Assembly: GCA_002333425.1 (NCBI GenBank)
Contig: DDBL01000031.1
Coordinates: 60,292-67,280, forward strand
Source: Leptospiraceae bacterium UBA2033
GTDB taxonomy: Bacteria > Spirochaetota > Leptospiria > Leptospirales > Leptospiraceae
Length of the DNA: 6,989 nt
Direction of reading: 5' to 3'
The notes below the pieces were generated by a model. It made no database searches and was not told the origin of the DNA. It was given only the letters and a program-made list of their open reading frames with translations. A program made the position numbers and the translations under genes. Of this stretch, positions 1-5,394 are shown piece after piece. Within the stretch, counting starts at the first letter, position 1. Every line of letters starts with the position of its first letter.

Positions 1-990
1 ATCAGAGAAATTGTTCCTGACCTAATTATTTCCGATATAATGATGCCTGGGTTAGATGGATTTCAAGTATACGAAAGTATTAGAATTGATCCAAATTTAT
101 CCATCATTCCGTTTATATTTCTCTCAGCACTTTCAGATAAAAAAAATCATCGAATTGGCATGGGACTTGGAGTAGATGATTATATTACAAAACCATTTGT
201 AAATTCCGAATTACTTACTGTTGTTCAAAAAAGAATTGAAAAAGGTAAACTTAGAAAAAAGGCAATGGAAGATTTAAAATTGAATTTAATTCGTTCTGTT
301 CCTCATGAATTTTTAACGCCTCTAAATTCAATACTTGGTTTTTCCCAGTTATTGATAGAAGGAACAAATTCCAATGAATTGTCCAGAGCGGATATTCGAG
401 AGTTTGCGGAATACATCAATTTAGCTGGACAAAAACTTTTAAGACTAACTACAAATTATATTTTATTAACTGAATTAACTTTAATGAGTAAAGATCCAAA
501 GTTTGTTAATTCAGCACATTCAGCAATCGTTACGAATATACAATTGAGTGTTCCTGAATTTATTTCCGATTTAGCAAAAGCCAATAGTCGTTTGGAAGAT
601 ATAAACTTATACTTTGAGTCAGCTCATTTAAAAATTTCGAGTAAAAATTTGCTAAAAATTGTGGAAGAGCTAATGGATAATGCGATGAAATTTTCTAATC
701 CCAAAACAAAAATACAGATTCGTGGATTGTATGAAGGTGAATTTTATTGTATTAGCTTTCAAGATGAAGGAATTGGAATTCGCTCTGATAACTTAAAAAA
801 TATAGAATCATTTTCTCAATTTGAAAGAGATAAAATTGAGCAGTCAGGTCTTGGTTTAGGTTTGTCTATTGTAAAGAAGTTGATTGATCTATATCAAGGA
901 CAACTTCGAATCGAAAGTGAATTGGGAAAAGGTTCGACTGTAACAGTAAAATTTTTATATGAAGAAAAAATGCAGAGACGTCAATTATGA
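1..990 (+). CDS. Hybrid response regulator / histidine kinase (5'-truncated by the window edge)
   Basis: A cytoplasmic two-component protein with an N-terminal receiver and a C-terminal histidine kinase. The frame is open from base 1, so the start and the first receiver strands lie upstream; the ATG at 40 is inside the receiver and is not a start. Numbering from the first visible codon, the receiver shows the phosphoacceptor Asp12 in ISDIMMPG, the switch Ser42 in LSA and Lys64 in ITKPF. A HisKA helix follows with His102 in PHEFLTPL. The ATPase domain has Asn227 in ELMDNAMKFS, Asp255 in DEGIGI and the G2 loop GLGLGL at 283-288. All catalytic boxes are therefore present and it should be an active kinase. 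There is no membrane segment or sensor domain in the visible part, so input probably comes through the receiver. The gene ends 101 nt before the next one, which has the same domain order. The specific partner is unknown. Confidence 0.93.
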   Translation: MREIVPDLIISDIMMPGLDGFQVYESIRIDPNLSIIPFIFLSALSDKKNHRIGMGLGVDDYITKPFVNSELLTVVQKRIEKGKLRKKAMEDLKLNLIRSVPHEFLTPLNSILGFSQLLIEGTNSNELSRADIREFAEYINLAGQKLLRLTTNYILLTELTLMSKDPKFVNSAHSAIVTNIQLSVPEFISDLAKANSRLEDINLYFESAHLKISSKNLLKIVEELMDNAMKFSNPKTKIQIRGLYEGEFYCISFQDEGIGIRSDNLKNIESFSQFERDKIEQSGLGLGLSIVKKLIDLYQGQLRIESELGKGSTVTVKFLYEEKMQRRQL

Positions 991-1035
991 AAAATTTTAT
1001 TGACTTTAGTTTAATTAATGAAAGCTTATGTAAAC

Positions 1036-1079
1036 TGGTAAAATGACTGTTTCTGAACTATTCAGATTTTATATTACCA
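1036..1079. repeat. Nested inverted repeat in the intergenic gap; possible weak terminator or leader hairpin
   Basis: The inner arms TCTGAA (1052-1057) and TTCAGA (1061-1066) are a perfect 6-bp match around a 3-nt loop, followed directly by TTTTAT. The outer arms TGGTAA (1036-1041) and TTACCA (1074-1079) are also perfect and nearly concentric with the inner pair. The stems are AT-rich, so as RNA this would be a weak intrinsic terminator. It could instead be a leader hairpin or a dyad operator, since its end lies 12 nt before the next start codon. The symmetry is seen directly; the function is inferred. Confidence 0.4.
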
Positions 1080-1091
1080 TAACTTAGAAAA

Positions 1092-2342
1092 ATGAACACA
1101 AATATAAAAATTCCTCGTTACCCTGTTCTAATAGTAGAAGATAAAAAAGAAAACCAAGTGTTACTACAAAGCCTTTGTAGTCAACTGGGTGTAACAACCG
1201 AGGTTGCAGAAAACGGACAAATTGCTCTAGATTTTGTTAAATCACATAAGTATTCCTTGTTTATTGTAGACTTAATGCTCCCTGTGCTAGATGGAAAAAC
1301 TTTCATTGAATCTCTCAAACGTATAGAGTCTAGTCCTGTTGTTATCATTCAATCAGCGCTTGATGCTACAGACACAATTATCGAGGTGATGCGACTTGGA
1401 GTATTTGATTATATTGTAAAACCGATAGATTTAGATTTGTTTCGCCACACACTGAGTAAGGCACTGGAGTTTAAATATCTAAAAGACATAGAAGCGGAAC
1501 TAATTTTAAATGAAAGTATCAAACTTCGTGGTCAGTTAGAATGGTTGAACTATAAAGAAACCTTGCGTATCACAGGTAAGGATTCGTATCAAAAAAATTC
1601 TATTTTCAATTTAACAACTTCTCTTTCGCAAGGTGGTGGAGTTGGGATTACCATTTCTCTTCTTGATATGTTAAAAATGGACATTGTTGAACAAGGAGAT
1701 AGATACTTAGTCAACAAAGAAATTTTAGATACTTTGTTCGAGAATAATGAATACAGCCGGAGAGTTTTATTTGGACTTGGAACTGTAGTGGAACTTATGG
1801 AACAAACTTTCCATATAGAAGAGGTCAATGCAAACAGGCTTGTTAAAGAAATTCCATCTTATTTAAAAGATATTTTGCCTTTCATGAAAAATAAAGACAT
1901 ATCTGTAGCTTTTCCGAGTGTAAATACAAATGCAAAAGTGGAAATAGATTTAGAAAAATTTCGTTTAGTGATAGAAGAGTTATTGATCAATGCTTACAAA
2001 TACTCAGTTAAATCTAGTAGAATTGATATTTTTGCGCATGTCACTGGAACATATTTTTGTATCACATTTAAAAATGAAATTGATGAAAATTCTTATGGTG
2101 GAATTCCACCTGAAAAAGAAAAATTAGTTTTGGAGCCATTTTTTAGAATTCACCCACCTGTGGAGGATATTTTAGAAGTGGAGAAATTTAGTCTTGGTTT
2201 GGGACTCACAGTTGTCGACTTTATAATAAACAAACATAATGGAATGTTTTTTATTCATAACGCTGTTGATCACACAGGGAAACGTCGAACGAATTGTGTC
2301 CTAGCAGAAATATTTTTACCAATTAAGTTAGAAAGGAGTTAA
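1092..2342 (+). CDS. Receiver–GHKL protein with degenerate kinase motifs (probable pseudo-histidine kinase)
   Basis: A 416-residue cytoplasmic protein. The N-terminal receiver looks functional: Glu16-Asp17, phosphoacceptor Asp60 in VDLMLP, Ser88 and Lys110 in IVKPID. A helical linker leads to a region at 169-194 placed where a HisKA dimerisation helix belongs, but it reads FNLTTSLSQGGGVG, with Leu178 where the phosphoacceptor His should be. The C-terminal GHKL fold keeps an N-box (EELLINAYKYS, Glu296 and Asn300) and a G2 loop (GLGLGL type, 369-372). The G1 motif DxGxG is not recognisable; the equivalent stretch reads NSYGGIP (333-339). Classical autophosphorylation therefore seems unlikely. 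It may act as a receiver-controlled scaffold, phosphatase or binding partner. The ATG is the first possible start, because an in-frame stop lies at 1080-1082; no clear Shine-Dalgarno sequence precedes it. Its last codons contain the ribosome binding site of the following cheY-like gene, so the two are probably translationally coupled. Confidence 0.88.
   Translation: MNTNIKIPRYPVLIVEDKKENQVLLQSLCSQLGVTTEVAENGQIALDFVKSHKYSLFIVDLMLPVLDGKTFIESLKRIESSPVVIIQSALDATDTIIEVMRLGVFDYIVKPIDLDLFRHTLSKALEFKYLKDIEAELILNESIKLRGQLEWLNYKETLRITGKDSYQKNSIFNLTTSLSQGGGVGITISLLDMLKMDIVEQGDRYLVNKEILDTLFENNEYSRRVLFGLGTVVELMEQTFHIEEVNANRLVKEIPSYLKDILPFMKNKDISVAFPSVNTNAKVEIDLEKFRLVIEELLINAYKYSVKSSRIDIFAHVTGTYFCITFKNEIDENSYGGIPPEKEKLVLEPFFRIHPPVEDILEVEKFSLGLGLTVVDFIINKHNGMFFIHNAVDHTGKRRTNCVLAEIFLPIKLERS
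1919..1931 (+). repeat. 13-bp partial copy of the cheA short repeat
   Basis: TGTAAATACAAAT matches the 3' 13 bases of the 18-bp repeat found twice in the cheA gene (3485-3502 and 5096-5113). It is in the same reading phase, encoding VNTN at residues 277-280, in the ATPase-like half of the receiver–GHKL protein. At this length in AT-rich DNA, a chance match is plausible. Confidence 0.4.
2332..2338 (+). promoter_or_regulatory. Shine-Dalgarno site that fixes the TTG start of the cheY-like gene
   Basis: AAAGGAG ends 6 nt before the TTG at 2345. It lies within the last codons of the upstream gene, whose stop codon ends 2 nt before the start. Spacing and strength support TTG as the true start, and the arrangement favours termination–reinitiation coupling. 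Confidence 0.8.
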
Positions 2343-2344
2343 TA

Positions 2345-2710
2345 TTGTCGAAGAAAATTTTAATCATAGATGATTCTGCTGTATTTCGTAAGGTTGTTTC
2401 GATGAATTTAAAACATGCTGGATATGAGGTAGTTGAGGCAATAGATGGAATAGATGCACTTGAAAAATTAGTTAGCGCTAAACCAAATCTAATTGTATGT
2501 GATGTAAATATGCCTAATATGGATGGTTTAACTTTTGTTTCAAAAGTAAGGGCAGACGAAAATAATAGATTTCTTCCGATTATCATGCTCACAACTGAGT
2601 CACAAGAAGAAAAAAAAAGGAAAGGAATGGAAGCAGGTGCCAAAGCATGGTTAGTAAAACCTTTTGCTCCCGAACAACTTCTTACAGCCATATCAAAATT
2701 AATTCCTTAA
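2345..2710 (+). CDS. cheY: CheY-like single-domain response regulator
   Basis: A 121-residue stand-alone receiver, the usual CheY length. It has the acidic pair Asp9-Asp10 in LIIDDS, phosphoacceptor Asp53 in VCDVNMPNMDG, Thr83 in MLTTES and Lys105 in LVKPF. Trp102 occupies the position of the aromatic switch residue (Tyr106 in E. coli CheY), a substitution common in chemotaxis CheY proteins. There is no output domain, so it acts by binding a target when phosphorylated. Its place two genes upstream of cheA makes that kinase the likely phosphodonor. The target may be the flagellar motor switch, but the adjacent receiver–kinase and STAS genes leave room for another output. The start is a TTG chosen because of the GGAG at the right spacing and because the protein begins MSKKILIIDDS, typical of the family. 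The symbol denotes the family; several CheY paralogues may exist in the genome. Confidence 0.93.
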   Translation: MSKKILIIDDSAVFRKVVSMNLKHAGYEVVEAIDGIDALEKLVSAKPNLIVCDVNMPNMDGLTFVSKVRADENNRFLPIIMLTTESQEEKKRKGMEAGAKAWLVKPFAPEQLLTAISKLIP

Positions 2711-2713
2711 ATC

Positions 2714-3094
2714 ATGAGTTTAGACATTAACATTCAAAAACTCTCTAATCATTGTAAAATTTCTTTAAATGGAAAATGTACTATTTACAATGTAGGAAAG
2801 TTAAAAGAATTTTTAATCACTGCAATTGAAACAAATGAAAACATTTTGATCGATTTATCACTCGTGAATGATTTTGATACAGCCGGCTTACAGTTGTTTG
2901 TCTCTGCAAAAAACATGGTAAATAGTAAAAATAAAAAAATGAAAATTGTAAATCATCCAGTTTGCGTACTTTCAGTTTTTGATTTGTACGGACTCATTAG
3001 TTTTTTCGGGGATAAAATTACTGTAAAGCCTGAAGAAAAAAAACAATTTGTATTCAATTATGGAATTAAAAAACGCCCTTTCTTAAAATATTAA
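2714..3094 (+). CDS. STAS-domain protein (anti-sigma-factor-antagonist family), chemotaxis-associated
   Basis: A 126-residue soluble protein formed almost entirely by one STAS domain. The diagnostic segment is IDLSLVNDFDTAGLQLFVSA (46-65), with Asp55-Thr56-Ala57-Gly58 at the loop that carries the regulatory site in SpoIIAA-type proteins. In classical partner-switch proteins this reads DSSG and the second Ser is phosphorylated; here that position is Ala57, so SpoIIAB-type regulation looks unlikely, though Thr56 could still be modified. The DTAGLQ form is familiar in STAS proteins encoded beside cheA. A basic tail (residues 109-126) extends past the domain. The gene lies 3 nt after the cheY-like gene and 3 nt before cheA, with no clear Shine-Dalgarno sequence, so translation probably depends on coupling. 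Its partner could be the neighbouring GHKL protein or CheA; this is inference. A lipid-transport MlaB role is unlikely in this context. Confidence 0.85.
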   Translation: MSLDINIQKLSNHCKISLNGKCTIYNVGKLKEFLITAIETNENILIDLSLVNDFDTAGLQLFVSAKNMVNSKNKKMKIVNHPVCVLSVFDLYGLISFFGDKITVKPEEKKQFVFNYGIKKRPFLKY

Positions 3095-3097
3095 TTT

Positions 3098-5341
3098 ATG
3101 AATGATCTAGAAGAAGTTAAAGAATTATTTATTTCAGAATCCAGTGAGATTCTCCAAAAAATGGAGACTACTCTTTTATTTTTGGAAACAAATCCTGTCA
3201 CCGACGATAAAATTCATGAATTGTTTCGCTCTATTCATACAATCAAAGGTTCAGCAAGTATTTTTGGATATGAGGAAACTGTTAATTTTACGCATGTAGC
3301 AGAAAGTCTCTTGGATAAAGTGCGTGAAAAAGAAATTATTTTAGACAAACCTCTGATTTCATTACTTTTAGATTGTCGCGATCATATATCTGATTTGATT
3401 GAGTATGCAGCAAACAATCTTGTTCTTGAAGAAGGAATGAAAGCTAATCAAACTAGTCTTCTAAGTAGATTGCAGTCTTATTTAACGAATGTAAATACAA
3501 ATTCTGAAAATAAAGAAATTCTTCCAGAGAAATTAGAAGTAACAAAATCAATTACGCCCCAAGAATCTATATCTGAGAATAATTGGCATATATCGCTTCG
3601 ATTTAAACCTAATACATTTAGGGATGGACTAGAGCCTTATTCGGTTTTGAAATATCTAAATCGTGATGGAAAAATCTTGGATTTAGTAACACTGACTACA
3701 CTGATTCCAGATTTGTATACAATAGATCCTGAAAGTTGTTATACAGGTTTTGAAATTGAATACAAATCAGATAAGGATATGAGTTTTATTTTACAAGCTT
3801 TTGAGTTTGTAGAGCATGATTGTAATATTCAGATTCTTCCACCCGATAGAACCTACCAAGATTATTTAGATTTTTTTAGAAACGCAGATGATAAAAAAAC
3901 AAAACTTGTTAGAATCCTTATCGCAATGGGAACTCTTTCAAAAGCTGACTTAAAAAAAATCAACCAGTGGAAAAGAAAATCTACTTTTGAACAAACAGCA
4001 CCGTCGGAATATACAAAACAAGAATCAATCGAGTCAATTCCAAATAATAGTAATTCAATTTCAGAAACCACAGAAGAAAAATTAGAAAAAGAAGAAATCA
4101 TAGAGAAAGACGAAATTTATTCCGACAAAGAATCTGCGCTAAACAACAAACCAAATAAAGAGAACGCGCCGCGCGAAAGCAAGATTATCCGCATAGATTC
4201 TGTAAAGTTAGATCAGTTAATTAATTTAGTTGGTGAACTTGTGATTGGTGGGGCTAATATAAATCAATTATCTCAAAATAGAAAAGATCCTGAACTATTG
4301 GAATCTTCTTCTTTTTTAAATCATTTGATAAGTGAAATCAGAGATATGGCATTAAAAATTCGAATGGTTCAAATTGGGGAAACTTTTTCTCGTTTCCAAC
4401 GAACTATTCGAGATATAGGACATGAACTAGGCAAAGAAATTCAACTTACTATTACGGGTGGTGATACCGAATTAGACAAAACCGTAGTTGAAAAAATAAA
4501 TGATCCTTTGATGCATTTGATTCGAAATGCAATTGATCACGGCATTGAGTCAAAAGAAAAAAGAGTTTCAATTGGAAAATCTCCTGTGGGACAATTGTCA
4601 TTAAACGCTTATCATGAAACTGGAAGCATTGTTATCGAAGTAAATGATGACGGCAAAGGTTTAGACAAAGATAAAATTCTTAAAAAAGCAATCGAAAGAG
4701 GACTTGTTTCTTCAGACAAACAGCTCTCTGACTCAGAAATTTTTAGACTTATTTTTAAAGCAGGATTTTCTACAGCAGATAAAATTACCAATATCTCAGG
4801 TAGAGGTGTTGGACTTGATGTAGTATTAAAAAATGTAGAAACGTTACGTGGAACTGTCGTTGTAAATAGTGAATCAGGAAAGGGTACAACTTTTAAAGTT
4901 CGTTTGCCATTAACCCTTGCTATCATTGATGGATTTCTATTTAAAGTTGGTTTTTCGTATTATGTAGTTCCATTGGATTTAGTAGTAGAATGTTTGGAAT
5001 ATAAAGAAAATTTAACCACAAATAACGGTAGTAAAAATTTTATTAACCTTCGCGGAGAAATTTTACCATTTTTAAGATTGAATGAATTTTTTAACACGAA
5101 TGTAAATACAAATGTCAGAAAAAATATTCTAGTTCTCCAATACGGAGGAAGGCATGTTGGACTTCTAATTGATACTTTGCATGGCGAAATTCAAACTGTT
5201 ATTAAACCTCTTGGAAAAGTATTTTCCAATCTAAAAGGCATCAGTGGTTCTACTATTTTGGGGAATGGAGAAGTGGGGCTAATCATAGATATCCCTTCGT
5301 TATTTAAAAAAGTGGAAGAGTTAGAAAAAGTAAATTGGTAA
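3098..5341 (+). CDS. cheA: Chemotaxis histidine kinase CheA
   Basis: A 747-residue soluble kinase that couples chemoreceptors to CheY. Domains in order: P1 Hpt (about 1-125) with phosphoacceptor His47 in SIHTIKGSAS; a short linker; a P2-like domain (about 162-250) starting WHISLRFKP; a small helical motif (268-290, see findings); an acidic, low-complexity linker (about 296-360); P3 dimerisation (about 363-430); P4 ATPase with N-box HLIRNAIDHGIE (His473, Asn477), G1 DDGKG (517-521) and G2 GRGVGL (568-573); and a P5 CheW-like domain (about 605-740). All catalytic residues are present and the length is normal, so it should be active. P5 should bind CheW and receptors, but no cheW gene is visible here. 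The ATG starts 3 nt after the STAS stop with no clear Shine-Dalgarno sequence; the protein start MNDLEEVKELFISES is typical. An 18-bp repeat encoding TNVNTN occurs in the P1–P2 linker and again within P5. Confidence 0.97.
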   Translation: MNDLEEVKELFISESSEILQKMETTLLFLETNPVTDDKIHELFRSIHTIKGSASIFGYEETVNFTHVAESLLDKVREKEIILDKPLISLLLDCRDHISDLIEYAANNLVLEEGMKANQTSLLSRLQSYLTNVNTNSENKEILPEKLEVTKSITPQESISENNWHISLRFKPNTFRDGLEPYSVLKYLNRDGKILDLVTLTTLIPDLYTIDPESCYTGFEIEYKSDKDMSFILQAFEFVEHDCNIQILPPDRTYQDYLDFFRNADDKKTKLVRILIAMGTLSKADLKKINQWKRKSTFEQTAPSEYTKQESIESIPNNSNSISETTEEKLEKEEIIEKDEIYSDKESALNNKPNKENAPRESKIIRIDSVKLDQLINLVGELVIGGANINQLSQNRKDPELLESSSFLNHLISEIRDMALKIRMVQIGETFSRFQRTIRDIGHELGKEIQLTITGGDTELDKTVVEKINDPLMHLIRNAIDHGIESKEKRVSIGKSPVGQLSLNAYHETGSIVIEVNDDGKGLDKDKILKKAIERGLVSSDKQLSDSEIFRLIFKAGFSTADKITNISGRGVGLDVVLKNVETLRGTVVVNSESGKGTTFKVRLPLTLAIIDGFLFKVGFSYYVVPLDLVVECLEYKENLTTNNGSKNFINLRGEILPFLRLNEFFNTNVNTNVRKNILVLQYGGRHVGLLIDTLHGEIQTVIKPLGKVFSNLKGISGSTILGNGEVGLIIDIPSLFKKVEELEKVNW
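3485..3502 (+). repeat. 18-bp direct repeat, copy 1 (cheA P1–P2 linker)
   Basis: ACGAATGTAAATACAAAT is identical to the copy at 5096-5113. Both are in the same reading phase and encode TNVNTN, here residues 130-135, just after the Hpt domain. The core TGTA-AA-TACA is a small dyad. Confidence 0.75.
5096..5113 (+). repeat. 18-bp direct repeat, copy 2 (cheA P5 domain loop)
   Basis: Identical over 18 bases to 3485-3502 and in the same frame, encoding TNVNTN at residues 667-672. It sits between two predicted core strands of the CheW-like domain (after ILPFLRLNEFF and before NILVLQY), a place where the family varies in length. Confidence 0.75.
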
Positions 5342-5380
5342 TCATTAAGTGAATTTATTATGGAATTGTAGTTTGGAATC

Positions 5381-5386
5381 GGAGGA
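5381..5386 (+). promoter_or_regulatory. Strong Shine-Dalgarno site of the MCP gene
   Basis: GGAGGA lies 8 nt before the ATG at 5395 and settles that start. The rest of the 53-nt gap after cheA (5342-5394) shows no convincing promoter or terminator, so read-through from cheA is likely. Confidence 0.85.
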
Positions 5387-5394
5387 TTTTTTAT

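Noticed and set aside
40..45. ATG ATG as the start of the first gene
   Set aside because: The frame is open upstream to base 1, and the upstream codons encode the receiver strand ending in the phosphoacceptor Asp; starting here would remove the active site.
1000..1032. Possible sigma-70 promoter starting with TTGACT at 1000-1005
   Set aside because: The -35-like hexamer is good, but the candidates at suitable spacing (GCTTAT at 1024-1029, TATGTA at 1027-1032) match the -10 consensus at only three of six positions, so it was not listed as a feature.
1092..2342. Calling this gene an ordinary hybrid histidine kinase
   Set aside because: The receiver and general fold fit, but the phosphoacceptor His and the DxGxG motif are missing, so a plain kinase label would mislead.
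2323..2691. Minus-strand open frame of 122 codons opposite the cheY-like gene
   Set aside because: It is antisense to a complete, motif-rich receiver with a good ribosome site; its translation has no recognisable domain and is Ser/Phe-rich, as expected for the antisense of AT-rich coding DNA.
4612..4926. Minus-strand open frame opposite the CheA ATPase domain
   Set aside because: It lies wholly within the conserved P4 coding region and shows no domain or ribosome site. The other minus-strand frames (1589-1828, 3862-4101, 5487-5675, 6444-6680, 6711-6980) were rejected for the same reason.
5342..5394. Terminator between cheA and the MCP gene
   Set aside because: No stem of useful length followed by a T-run could be found; the T-run at 5387-5392 follows the Shine-Dalgarno site, not a hairpin.
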